DNA from: JBFXEO01 sp050180015
GTDB lineage: Bacteria; Bacteroidota; Bacteroidia; Bacteroidales; Tenuifilaceae
Assembly (NCBI GenBank): GCA_050180015.1
Contig: JBFXEO010000034.1
Location: forward strand, 1-17,976
Direction of reading: 5' to 3'
Length of the DNA stretch: 17,976 bases
Part shown: one piece after another, positions 1 through 8,251 of the stretch
Position numbering within the stretch: position 1 is the first letter of the stretch
How the letters are laid out: the number at the start of each line of letters is the position of its first letter
Translations under genes and position numbers: made by a program
Notes under the pieces: generated by a model
What the model was told of the DNA's origin: nothing
Databases searched by the model: none
What the model saw: only the letters and a program-made list of their open reading frames with translations

Positions 1-2184
1 ACTATTCTGCTCGGCTTGGCAGTTATTCTTTTGGGCTACAGTTCGTATGCGGGAATTGTTATCCGCTCATCGGCAAATCCGCCAATGGACCAAAACAGCC
101 CCGATAACATGTTCTCGCTACTTTACTACCTCAACCGCGAGCAGTGCGGTGACAGGCCATTGCTTTACGGACAAACATTCAGCGCACAACCTATTGACAG
201 GGAAGATGGGGCTCCGTCTTACGTTCCCAAAAACGGGAAATACGTAGTGGTAAGAAAAAATTCGAAATACCTCTACGATTCACGATTTGAAATGATTTTT
301 CCCAGAATGTACAGCAACGAAACCCAACATATCAATGCCTATAAGAACTGGACTAACTTTAAGGGTAAGCCAATAACTGTTTACTCCCAGGATCAGAAAC
401 AGCAAACTTTATATGTTCCAACCTTTGGCGAAAATCTGAAATTCTTCCTTAAGTATCAGCTGAATTTCATGTACTTCCGCTATTTCATGTGGAATTTTGC
501 CGGCAGGCAGAATGATATACAGGGGAATGGTGATGTATGCCGGGGAAACTGGATCAGCGGAATCCCTATTCTTGATGATGCCCGGTTGGGGCCACAGGAT
601 AAGTTGCCCGGCATATTTAAAAACAGTAAGGCAAACAACAAATACTACCTTTTGCCCCTGTTGCTTGGAATTTTGGGGTTCATTTTCCACTACTACCGTC
701 GTAAACACGATTTTTGGGTAGTAACGGCACTTTTCGTACTAACGGGTATTGCCATAGTTGTTTACCTCAACCAAACGCCATATCAGCCCAGGGAAAGGGA
801 TTACGCCTATGCCGGTAGCTTTTACGCTTTTAGTATATGGATTGGGCTTGGTGTTATGGCTGTGTACGAATTATTCCGCAAAATAAAAGATCATCCATCA
901 ACGGCACTGCTAAGCGCAGCTCTCTGTACGCTTGGCATCCCGGTTTTAATGGCGTCGGAGAACTGGGACGATCACGACAGGTCTGGCTGCTACATACCGG
1001 TTGATTTTGGTTATAACATGCTTATAGGGTGTCAGCCCAATTCGGTACTGTTCACCTACGGTGATAACGATACATTTCCGCTCTGGTACAACCAGGAAGT
1101 TGAGGGCGTTAGAACCGATGTACGGGTATCCAATTTAAGCTACCTGCGTGGAGATTGGTACATCGAACAAATGCTCCGAAAAGCATACGAGAGCGACCCT
1201 CTCCCGCTCAGAATGACCCACGATAAATATTACTCCGGCAAACGCGATGTGGTACTGGTTTACGATAGAATAAAAGAACCGATTGACCTAGGGCAGGCGG
1301 TTAACTTTATGCTAAGCGACGAGCCCGGAGCAGAGCTGAGATCGCCATTTGATCCTACCGAACGGATTAACTACATACCATCGTCCAAGCTATACCTTCC
1401 CATCGACAAAAATCAGGTAATTAACACGAAAACCGTCAGTCCCGATAAGTATAATCAAATTGTTGACACCATGAAATGGTCGCTGAGGAAACAAATGATT
1501 ATGAAGGACGGGCAGGTAATTCTGGATTTACTGGCCACCAATAGCTGGGCTAGACCCATTTACTTTGGAACAACGGTGAACAGCGAAACATACATGGGGC
1601 TGGAGAATTACTTTCAAGTTGAAGGACTAATGTTCCGGGTGGCACCTTTGAAAGAAGGCCGCCAATGGGGAGTTGGCAATGTTAATACAGCCACAATGTA
1701 CGATAACCTGATGAACAAGTACCGTTTCAGGAGCATCAATAACCCCAAGGTTTATATTGATGAGAACAAAAGCCGAATTATTGCAAATTACAGAAATTTA
1801 TTTGCACGACTGGCCAATGGGCTGGTGGATGAGGGGAAAAAAGATTCTGCTTTAGCAGTACTTAACAGGTGCACGGAACTGATTCCGGACAAAACTGTTC
1901 CCTTAAACTACTTTGCATTGCCAATGGTAGAGGGATACTACCGGGCAGGAGACTCCGCAGAAGCGGTGAAATACTCATCATTGCTAATGGAACAGTCGGT
2001 TGAGCAGTTAAATTATATTCTTACCAGTGTAAATAAAAACGATCAGCAGGAACTTTATAACGATTTACAGCTTAACATGGCCATTTTACAGGAGTTACAC
2101 AGAATGGCCGAAAAATATGAAAAGGGGAATCACCTACAGAAAATAAACAGGGAGTTTGAGCGGTTTTTATCGATGTTGCAATAA
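1..2184 (+). CDS. DUF2723 (TMEM260-like) multi-pass membrane protein, C-terminal part
   Basis: The frame is open from the first base, so the gene begins outside the window; 727 codons are visible, while full-length relatives usually exceed 1000 residues. The visible part starts in a membrane helix followed by the segment IRSSANPPMDQNSPDN, typical of DUF2723. About four further hydrophobic helices follow (plus-strand positions roughly 640-700, 715-770, 805-865 and 895-955), then a soluble domain with the motif FTYGDNDTFPLWYNQE (about 1050-1095). The last 130 residues are helical and resemble TPR repeats. Human TMEM260, in the same family, is an O-mannosyltransferase, so a glycosyltransferase acting at the membrane on exported proteins is a reasonable inference, but the N-terminal catalytic region is not visible. 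The deacetylase gene starts 8 bases after the stop and a glycosyltransferase follows, consistent with a glycosylation operon. Confidence 0.85.
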   Translation, partial: TILLGLAVILLGYSSYAGIVIRSSANPPMDQNSPDNMFSLLYYLNREQCGDRPLLYGQTFSAQPIDREDGAPSYVPKNGKYVVVRKNSKYLYDSRFEMIFPRMYSNETQHINAYKNWTNFKGKPITVYSQDQKQQTLYVPTFGENLKFFLKYQLNFMYFRYFMWNFAGRQNDIQGNGDVCRGNWISGIPILDDARLGPQDKLPGIFKNSKANNKYYLLPLLLGILGFIFHYYRRKHDFWVVTALFVLTGIAIVVYLNQTPYQPRERDYAYAGSFYAFSIWIGLGVMAVYELFRKIKDHPSTALLSAALCTLGIPVLMASENWDDHDRSGCYIPVDFGYNMLIGCQPNSVLFTYGDNDTFPLWYNQEVEGVRTDVRVSNLSYLRGDWYIEQMLRKAYESDPLPLRMTHDKYYSGKRDVVLVYDRIKEPIDLGQAVNFMLSDEPGAELRSPFDPTERINYIPSSKLYLPIDKNQVINTKTVSPDKYNQIVDTMKWSLRKQMIMKDGQVILDLLATNSWARPIYFGTTVNSETYMGLENYFQVEGLMFRVAPLKEGRQWGVGNVNTATMYDNLMNKYRFRSINNPKVYIDENKSRIIANYRNLFARLANGLVDEGKKDSALAVLNRCTELIPDKTVPLNYFALPMVEGYYRAGDSAEAVKYSSLLMEQSVEQLNYILTSVNKNDQQELYNDLQLNMAILQELHRMAEKYEKGNHLQKINREFERFLSMLQ

Positions 2185-2192
2185 AAACAAAC

Positions 2193-2813
2193 ATGATAAA
2201 CCTTAGCCCTCCCCGATTTTTGCAACTTCTTTTTCCGGATTTCATCTGGAATTTTCCCGATGAGCGCGAAAGCGTATTCTTAACTTTCGATGACGGCCCA
2301 ACCCAGGATGTAACACCCTGGGTTCTCGATCAGCTGAGAAAATTTAACGTCAAGGCTACCTTTTTTTGTCTGGCCAAAAACGTAGAGATGAACCCAAAGA
2401 TTTTCAAGCAAATTCAAGATGAAGGCCATTCCATTGGAAGTCACTCGTATAGCCACATAAAAGGATGGAGTACAGACACATCGCAGTATATACAGGACAT
2501 TATTTACGCCAACTCGTTCATAAAAAGTAACCTTTACCGTCCGCCTTACGGGCGAATCACATCACGACAATTTTTACTGCTTAAACATCGGTACAAAGTA
2601 ATAATGTGGGACGTACTTAGCATGGACTACAGTAAGCGCATTTCACCCCGCAGGGTGGTTAACAACGTAATGAACCATGTTCATCCGGGGGCAATAATTG
2701 TATTTCACGATTCCGTAAAAGCCCAGCGAAACCTTAAGTACGCTTTACCGCGTGTGCTTGAAGGGATAACTGCAATGGGCTTGACCTTTAAGCCTATTGT
2801 TATTGAGGATTAG
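2193..2813 (+). CDS. Polysaccharide deacetylase (NodB domain, CE4 family)
   Basis: A 206-residue protein made almost entirely of a NodB homology domain. The CE4 motifs appear in order: TFDDGP (31-36; D33 likely base, D34 metal), HSYSH (84-88, metal histidines), RPPYG (116-120), a WDVLSMDY segment (139-146) and IVFHDS (169-174, catalytic His172). The metal triad Asp-His-His is intact, so an active metal-dependent N- or O-deacetylase is expected. There is no convincing signal peptide; the N-terminus is only mildly hydrophobic, so it may be cytoplasmic or poorly exported. It starts 8 bases after the DUF2723 gene and ends 24 bases before a glycosyltransferase gene, so probably one transcript. The start has no Shine-Dalgarno sequence, usual for Bacteroidota. 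The substrate is not evident; an amino sugar of a surface glycan is the likeliest inference. Confidence 0.9.
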   Translation: MINLSPPRFLQLLFPDFIWNFPDERESVFLTFDDGPTQDVTPWVLDQLRKFNVKATFFCLAKNVEMNPKIFKQIQDEGHSIGSHSYSHIKGWSTDTSQYIQDIIYANSFIKSNLYRPPYGRITSRQFLLLKHRYKVIMWDVLSMDYSKRISPRRVVNNVMNHVHPGAIIVFHDSVKAQRNLKYALPRVLEGITAMGLTFKPIVIED

Positions 2814-2837
2814 CTGTAAAATTAACGACCAAATGTT

Positions 2838-3935
2838 GTGAGAAGGAAACGGGTACTTTTCATCGTTCAACTTCCACCTCCCGTTCATGGAGCCAGCACC
2901 ATGAATAGTATTGTTTTTGAGAGAATATCCCAAAATAGTAGCTATAGCTGTAAACTCATAGAGTTAAATTTTGCCCGGGACCTATCGGATCTTCAGGTTT
3001 TCCGGTTGGGGAAAGTTGTAAAAGCTATTGCTATTTACCTGAGAATTTGCTGGAGCCTAATAGCTTTTCGCCCCTATACAGTATATTTTTCAATGGTTCC
3101 TCTGGGTTTCGTCCTACTCCGTGATAGCATTTATCTGATAACCATCAAATTGTTACGTTGGAATGTGAGGCCAATACTTCATTTTCACAAATCTGGGCTA
3201 TATCAATTCAGCAAAAGGCATAATTTATCGTGGTTATACAGGCTAATATTCAGACGGTGTACAATAATTCATCTATCGCCACAACTTATAGAAAGGGAGC
3301 TGGTTCCACTAAAGCTGAGAAACGTAAAAATTTATTCGGTTCCCAACTCAATTCAACACGGCAAGTATCAACTTGCCGCATCAACAAGCAGAGATAGGTA
3401 TAAAATACTTTTCCTCTCCAACTTGCTGCCGCAAAAGGGATATAAATTACTGGTGGAGGCCGTAGCCACGCTTAAAAACGAGTTCCCGGAAATTTCCCTG
3501 ACCATTGCGGGACAGGCCCCCGGTAAACAGATCGAGGCCGATTTAAGAGCCTACATTGCAAGCCACGGTATTGTCAACGCTATTACCTTAACGGGAGTTG
3601 TTAGCGGTATCAGGAAACAACAACTTTTTGAAGAGTCCAGCATTTTTGTTTTACCTTCAAAGATGGAATACTTCCCGCTGGTTTTACTGGAAGCCATGTC
3701 GTATAAAGTTGCTGTAATTACCAGCGGAAGAGAAAACCTTGGCAAAACGTTTACAGATAAAGAGCAACTCCTTTTCCTTGATGAAATAAATCCACGAGAC
3801 ATTGCCCACAAAATAAGAATACTCTTGAGTAACGAGGCCTACTTAAACACTGTATCCGAAAACGGATATAAGCGTTGGCTGGAGCTACAGCAAGAAAGCG
3901 GAATGCTTATAGATAAAATTTTTGCGGAAAATTGA
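2838..3935 (+). CDS. GT4-family glycosyltransferase
   Basis: A 365-residue GT-B fold glycosyltransferase. The N-terminus RVLFIVQLPPPVHGAST has the first Rossmann strand and the glycine-containing loop of the acceptor domain. The C-terminal half has the GT4 nucleotide-sugar domain: LFLSNLLPQKG (191-201), the LTIAGQAPG strand (221-229) and an intact E-x7-E motif, E277 to E285 in EYFPLVLLEAM. The start is taken as GTG at 2838, because an in-frame TAA at 2823-2825 closes the frame upstream and the nearby ATG at 2833 is in a frame that ends after two codons. It is the third gene of the DUF2723-deacetylase run and probably adds a sugar from a nucleotide donor to a lipid- or protein-linked glycan at the inner membrane. 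The donor and acceptor cannot be predicted from sequence. Confidence 0.88.
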   Translation: MRRKRVLFIVQLPPPVHGASTMNSIVFERISQNSSYSCKLIELNFARDLSDLQVFRLGKVVKAIAIYLRICWSLIAFRPYTVYFSMVPLGFVLLRDSIYLITIKLLRWNVRPILHFHKSGLYQFSKRHNLSWLYRLIFRRCTIIHLSPQLIERELVPLKLRNVKIYSVPNSIQHGKYQLAASTSRDRYKILFLSNLLPQKGYKLLVEAVATLKNEFPEISLTIAGQAPGKQIEADLRAYIASHGIVNAITLTGVVSGIRKQQLFEESSIFVLPSKMEYFPLVLLEAMSYKVAVITSGRENLGKTFTDKEQLLFLDEINPRDIAHKIRILLSNEAYLNTVSENGYKRWLELQQESGMLIDKIFAEN

Positions 3936-4032
3936 TTGATGCGGAAGGGGAACAATTGAAGAATGGCTCCAATTGGTTGAGGAGGAAATGAAACGAATTA
4001 ATTTCTTTTAGATTTTTGAAATATGCAAAATA

Positions 4033-4647
4033 CTAGAACAACCCGTGTATTTGCGCATCAATTTTATTGATAACCGTTCTCAAATCCTCTGGTTTTTCGG
4101 GGATATTCAAGCTATCAACATCAACAATTAGCAATTTCCCCAGCTTATAGCTTTCGATCCATGCTTCGTAGCGTTCATTTAAGCGTTGGAGGTAGTCTAA
4201 CCGGATATTCTTTTCGTAATCTCGCCCACGCTTCTGGATTTGGCGTACCAGGGTGGGCACCGAGGCCCGAAGGTATATTAATAAATCCGGGGGGTTAATT
4301 AGCGATGTCATCAGGGCAAAAAGGTTCTGGTAATTATTAAAATCTCGGGTTGACATTAACCCCATCTGGTGCAGGTTTGGTGCAAATATGTTGGCATCTT
4401 CATAGATTGTTCTATCCTGAATCACATCTTCCCCCTTTCGGTGTATGTCCACAATTTGGCTGAACCGACTATTAAGAAAATATATCTGCAGGTTAAAACT
4501 CCAGCGCTGCATGTCCTCGTAAAAATCGTTCAGGTAGGGATTATCATCAACGTCTTCGTACTGGGGGTTACACCTATAGTATTTAGCGAGTAAGCCTGTC
4601 AGCGTCGTTTTCCCCGATCCAATATTCCCGGCAATGGCAATGTGCAT
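4033..4647 (-). CDS. Deoxynucleoside kinase (dAK/dGK-like)
   Basis: A 204-residue kinase of the deoxynucleoside kinase family, which phosphorylates salvaged deoxynucleosides to 5'-monophosphates. Visible motifs are the P-loop GNIGSGKTT (7-15), the glutamate of YEDVDDNPYL (E31, expected catalytic base), DRTIYEDANIF (78-88, the family's DRS-like motif) and the arginine-rich lid RGRDYE (140-145). Length matches the short bacterial enzymes. The purine or pyrimidine preference cannot be assigned; many Bacteroidota homologues are annotated as deoxyadenosine or deoxyguanosine kinases. It lies 151 bases downstream of the GH3-family gene on the same strand, and that gap holds palindromes that may be regulatory, so it may have its own promoter. 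Confidence 0.92.
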   Translation of the reverse strand: MHIAIAGNIGSGKTTLTGLLAKYYRCNPQYEDVDDNPYLNDFYEDMQRWSFNLQIYFLNSRFSQIVDIHRKGEDVIQDRTIYEDANIFAPNLHQMGLMSTRDFNNYQNLFALMTSLINPPDLLIYLRASVPTLVRQIQKRGRDYEKNIRLDYLQRLNERYEAWIESYKLGKLLIVDVDSLNIPEKPEDLRTVINKIDAQIHGLF

Positions 4648-4684
4648 AAATTAATTTTTAACGGTTGAATAAATTCAAAAAAGA

Positions 4685-4709
4685 TACTTTTAAAAGTACG
4701 AATACTTTT
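4685..4709 (-). promoter_or_regulatory. Possible operator: 14-bp palindrome plus extra half-site before the dNK gene
   Basis: TACTTTTAAAAGTA at 4685-4698 is a perfect palindrome, and a further half-site TACTTTT follows at 4703-4709 after four bases. The block sits 38-62 bases before the kinase start codon at 4647. On the minus strand TATCTTTT (4679-4686), one base off the Bacteroidota -7 consensus, overlaps its edge, but the nearest TTTG (4710-4713) is 23 bases away, longer than usual. AT-rich DNA makes short palindromes by chance, so the regulatory role is an inference. Confidence 0.3.
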
Positions 4710-4728
4710 CAAAACAAGGGGAATGCAC

Positions 4729-4740
4729 CCAAATATTTGG
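4729..4740. repeat. 12-bp perfect palindrome in the GH3-dNK gap
   Basis: CCAAATATTTGG is a perfect palindrome lying between the end of the GH3-family gene (4799) and the kinase start (4647). The surrounding bases extend it imperfectly, with CC before and CGGG after. No T-run follows on either strand, so it does not look like an intrinsic terminator. It could be a protein-binding site, or chance. Confidence 0.3.
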
Positions 4741-4798
4741 CGGGTTATTTATGCACAGCTGTTAAAAACTTTATATTCAAAATACATTCAGACAATAA

Positions 4799-6331
4799 TT
4801 ACCGTGAGGTACTGGTTAGCTGGTTGTGTATTGCCATCAGCTGCTCCAGATACTCGCGGGAGTTCGACAACCGGGGGACTTTATTCTGTCCGCCCAGTTT
4901 GCCACGCTGTTTCATCCACTCAAAAAATGTTCCCGGAACAACATTTCTAACAATGGGCATCCCGAGGGTAACCCCTTTGTAGCGCTTGGCTTCATAGTCA
5001 GAATTGATTGAGCAAAGTGCGGTATCGAGTTCGTAAGTAAACTCCGACATGCTGGATGGTTCTGTCTCAAATTCGATAACCCATTCATGGGCACCCGTTT
5101 TGTCCCTATCCATATATATGGGTGCGGCAGTATATTCATTTATTTGTGCATCAGTTTTATTGCAGGCAACTTTAAGGGCTTTCTCGGCATTATCAACAAT
5201 TACCTCTTCTCCAAAAACATTGATGAAATGACGTGTTCTGCCGGAAATTCTTATTTTATGGGGTGATTTTGAGGTAAAGGTAATGGTATCGCCGATTAGG
5301 TAACGCCATAGCCCGGAATTCGTGCTGATTACCATTGCATAGTTTTTCCCAATCTCAGCATCGGCTATGGTTAAAACCCTTGGCTTTTCTAATGCAGTGT
5401 CTTCCACTGGGATAAATTCGAAGAATATCCCGTAGTCGAGCATCAGCAGCATATCGTCCGCGTTAAGATCGTCCTGAATTGCAAAGAAACCTTCGCTGGC
5501 ATTGTACGCCTCCATGTATTGCATGTTGGGCGAAGGAATTATTTTCTTGTACTGCTCGCGGTACGGGGCAAAACTTACGCCGCCGTGCATGTAAAGCTCT
5601 AGCCTTGGCCATACCTCAAGCAAATTCGATTTGCCGGTAAAGTCCAGTATATGTTTTATCATTACCAAATTCCACGATGGTACCCCGGCAATGCTGGTTA
5701 CGTTTTCTTTCAGCGTTTCATGGGTAATTTTTTCGAGTTTTTTCTCCCAGTCGGGGATTAGAGCTACCTTCTGGCTGGGAGTCCGGATAAATTCGACCCA
5801 CCAGGGCTGGTTTTCAATCAGTATTGCCGATAAATCGCCATAGTATGATTTCGTGGAAAAGTTATCGATCTGATGGCTACCGCCCAGGGTAAGCCCTTTC
5901 CCCGATAGAAGGTTGCTTTCGGGAAAGAGGTTTGAATAGATTGCAATAATATCGCGACCGCCACGGAAATGACATCCTTCTAAGGCATCGAAACTTACAG
6001 GGATGAACTTACTCTTACTCTGCGTAGTACCCGAAGATTTGGCAAACCACTTAACCTCTGTAGGCCAAAGCAAATTCTTCTCGCCCTGCCTTAATCGGTC
6101 TATGTACGGCTTAATGCCCTCGTAATCAACAATTGGGAGGCGACTCTGAAACTCATCAACAGTTTTTATTGTGCTAAACCCGTATTTTGTGCCATACTCA
6201 GTATCCTTGGCTTTGGATAACAGCGATGTAAATGTGTTGATCTGGGTTTCAACAGGATTCTTCCTGAAAAAGTCAATTTCACTTAAACGCTTTGTGTTTA
6301 ACCAGCTTAGGATAGAGTTAATGATCGGCAT
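4799..6331 (-). CDS. GH3 auxin-responsive-promoter family protein (acyl-adenylating enzyme)
   Basis: A 510-residue protein of the GH3 family, part of the ANL adenylate-forming superfamily. Plant members join amino acids to jasmonate or auxin through an acyl-adenylate. The ATP-binding motif SSGTT is at 99-103 (KSSGTTQSKSKFIP), motif II-like YNASEGFFAIQ lies in the middle, and LWRYLIGDTI is the motif III equivalent; RISGRTRHFINVFGEEV leads into the C-terminal domain. All parts look intact, so an active enzyme is likely. The bacterial substrates are not established. It is 99 bases downstream of a glycosyltransferase gene and upstream of the deoxynucleoside kinase, all on the minus strand. The start at 6331 gives a typical N-terminus (MPIINSILSWLNTKRL) and no Shine-Dalgarno is visible. 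Confidence 0.9.
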   Translation of the reverse strand: MPIINSILSWLNTKRLSEIDFFRKNPVETQINTFTSLLSKAKDTEYGTKYGFSTIKTVDEFQSRLPIVDYEGIKPYIDRLRQGEKNLLWPTEVKWFAKSSGTTQSKSKFIPVSFDALEGCHFRGGRDIIAIYSNLFPESNLLSGKGLTLGGSHQIDNFSTKSYYGDLSAILIENQPWWVEFIRTPSQKVALIPDWEKKLEKITHETLKENVTSIAGVPSWNLVMIKHILDFTGKSNLLEVWPRLELYMHGGVSFAPYREQYKKIIPSPNMQYMEAYNASEGFFAIQDDLNADDMLLMLDYGIFFEFIPVEDTALEKPRVLTIADAEIGKNYAMVISTNSGLWRYLIGDTITFTSKSPHKIRISGRTRHFINVFGEEVIVDNAEKALKVACNKTDAQINEYTAAPIYMDRDKTGAHEWVIEFETEPSSMSEFTYELDTALCSINSDYEAKRYKGVTLGMPIVRNVVPGTFFEWMKQRGKLGGQNKVPRLSNSREYLEQLMAIHNQLTSTSR

Positions 6332-6430
6332 AGTTTTCTTATTGTCAAATCAACTCAAATCTACATGTTTTTTCGATAAAACCTTACGTTGCCCTAAAAA
6401 TTGTTGCCCGGAATTTCTTTATTGTTCACC

Positions 6431-7270
6431 TTAGCTGGCCTTACTTTTAAACGAAATTCTTCCGGCCAGTATTTCATCATACACCCCGTCGCTTAGCTGT
6501 TTGTTTTTCTCTTCCAGCATACCACTTATTCCCAGTATTCTATGAATACGGAAACGGTTCTTCAGCGATAACCTTTTTAGTATCACGTCTAGCATTCTTC
6601 CAACGATTTTACTTCCAACAACGGTTTCCAGGGGTTTCAGCCTGTCGTAGCGCGACAAAGGCGAGCGGAACCCTGCTCCATGATGGTAAATTAAATTCTC
6701 GTAAATCCCACACATCACCGGATGCCCTGTAAGCTGACCTGTTCGTAGCAATGGCTTCCAGCAAATATGGTTATCGTTCAGTATTTTCAGCAAATTTCCG
6801 CCCACATCGGTTCGTGGAACTCCCGGCTGGGTAATCCATTCAAATCCCTCAGTCCAGTCTCCTTTAATCTTTTTCCAAAAACCTACGGTTGTTAGGCAAA
6901 ACGAAGGATGTGGCTGGATATCTCCCACGTTTTCTGGCCGTTGAATTGCTGCCAGCGGATATTCCTGTAGTGTTTCCGCGATAAACGTATCGAGTTTACC
7001 TACAGGAAAGGCATCACCATCAATAAAGATTAGGGGATCGCTGTCCGATTCTGCCAGAGCTTCAATAGTTTCGGCCAGTAAATTTAGCTTGATGGCATGT
7101 TCTTTAATTGGTTCTGTACAGGAATAAGAATATTTTGAACGATGCCGTGCTGCATCTCCGCTTAAAAATGCGTAAATTCGGAAGGGTTGATTGATACTAT
7201 TATTCAGGTAATTTAGCTGAACATCAATCCATTTGTCGGTTTCCCAGTGAACGGTAGCAATATGAATCAT
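6431..7270 (-). CDS. Putative GT-A type glycosyltransferase
   Basis: A 279-residue protein beginning MIHIATVHWETDKWIDVQLNY, a strand and loop like the nucleotide-binding start of GT-A folds. A DxD-type metal-binding motif, IDGD at 83-86 in LIFIDGDAFPV, is preceded by a helix of the kind that carries donor contacts. H-rich segments (YHHGAGFRSP) occur in the C-terminal third. No signal peptide or membrane helix is seen. The precise family is uncertain; it resembles small nucleotide-diphospho-sugar transferases found in Bacteroidota glycan clusters. The gene is divergent from the sulfotransferase gene and their start codons overlap, so its promoter and leader must lie inside the neighbour's coding region. 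The GH3-family gene follows on the same strand after 99 bases. Confidence 0.75.
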   Translation of the reverse strand: MIHIATVHWETDKWIDVQLNYLNNSINQPFRIYAFLSGDAARHRSKYSYSCTEPIKEHAIKLNLLAETIEALAESDSDPLIFIDGDAFPVGKLDTFIAETLQEYPLAAIQRPENVGDIQPHPSFCLTTVGFWKKIKGDWTEGFEWITQPGVPRTDVGGNLLKILNDNHICWKPLLRTGQLTGHPVMCGIYENLIYHHGAGFRSPLSRYDRLKPLETVVGSKIVGRMLDVILKRLSLKNRFRIHRILGISGMLEEKNKQLSDGVYDEILAGRISFKSKAS

Positions 7271-8251
7271 AAATTCCCGGTTGAAAAAGATACAAGGCAG
7301 GTGTGGCTTGTTTGGTTTACTAACCGATCAGGATCCACCCTGTTGCTGAACGAACTCAACAAATATACAAAAATTGTTGCCCTTCCGGAGGGAGACCGGC
7401 TGGCTGATTACCTGCTTTCAAAACCGGGGAATCTGGCTAAAAACAACCAGGCGTTAATTGATAATTTAAATAGATTGTTTGAAACAGACCCGAAATTAAC
7501 CCTTTGGAGAATCCGGATAACGTTAACCGATGTGGCCGGCTCAAAAACTTATGCCGATTTATTCTTTAAAATTTTGGTTAAAGCCGCAGCAGGGTTAAAG
7601 CCCGATTTCGAGATAGCTGTTTTTAAGGATACATACATTGGTAATTATTTCGCCCAAATTGAAAAGTCCCTATCAACCCCGAATAAAATTTCGCTGATAC
7701 TCCTCGTTCGTGATCCACGCTCAGTATTCTGCTCGCAAAAGCAAACCATTGGTAGCTGGCGGAAGCCAATGTCCTCGAATCCCATTTCAACCTCAACGGA
7801 ATGGACAAAACGGATACAGGTATTCACCACAATACCGGGCAGTAAAAAAATGTTACGGTACGAAGATTTTGTGGCCAACCCCGACGCCGTACTTGCGAAT
7901 CTGTTTATGGATTTTAACTTTCCCCCAACGGTAAAAGAAAACCGATTCAGCGATTCCTACTTTCAACGTATTCCTAAACATTTGCAACCAATTCATCGAA
8001 GAATTCTTTTTCCTCCCAATACCAGCCGGATTGATTGCTGGGAAAATGAACTTTTACCAACAGAGATATTTGCCGTTGAGTTTAAGTGTAGGTATTTACT
8101 GGGCGAATTGGGTTATACGGCAAATCATTACAGACCATTCGAAATTTTTTTATCGGCCAATGGATTTAATTTTTTAATTTGGATGTTAAAAGATTGGCTT
8201 ACTAGAGTCAAAAAAAATTGCAGGAAACGACAATTACCGCCATTAAAGTGA
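7262..8251 (+). CDS. Sulfotransferase family protein
   Basis: A 329-residue protein with the two PAPS-binding signatures of cytosolic and carbohydrate sulfotransferases: NRSGSTLL (21-28), the 5'-phosphosulfate loop, right after the first strand WLVWFT, and LVRDPRSVFCSQ (148-159), the 3'-phosphate motif. RYEDF (199-203) is the usual third conserved element. It is expected to move sulfate from PAPS to a hydroxyl or amine of a glycan or other small molecule. The ATG at 7262 is chosen; a GTG at 7247 would add five residues and lengthen the overlap with the divergent glycosyltransferase from 9 to 24 bases. Its stop overlaps the start of the next glycosyltransferase (GTGA), which suggests that the two act on the same glycan. 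Confidence 0.85.
   Translation: MNHKFPVEKDTRQVWLVWFTNRSGSTLLLNELNKYTKIVALPEGDRLADYLLSKPGNLAKNNQALIDNLNRLFETDPKLTLWRIRITLTDVAGSKTYADLFFKILVKAAAGLKPDFEIAVFKDTYIGNYFAQIEKSLSTPNKISLILLVRDPRSVFCSQKQTIGSWRKPMSSNPISTSTEWTKRIQVFTTIPGSKKMLRYEDFVANPDAVLANLFMDFNFPPTVKENRFSDSYFQRIPKHLQPIHRRILFPPNTSRIDCWENELLPTEIFAVEFKCRYLLGELGYTANHYRPFEIFLSANGFNFLIWMLKDWLTRVKKNCRKRQLPPLK

Noticed and set aside
3936..4032. A coding-like tail (about 17 codons ending KRINFF then TAG at 4009-4011) after the GT4 gene, suggesting a frameshifted C-terminus.
   Set aside because: It is in a different frame from the GT4 gene, has no start of its own, and the GT4 protein already has a normal-looking end; nothing supports a longer product.
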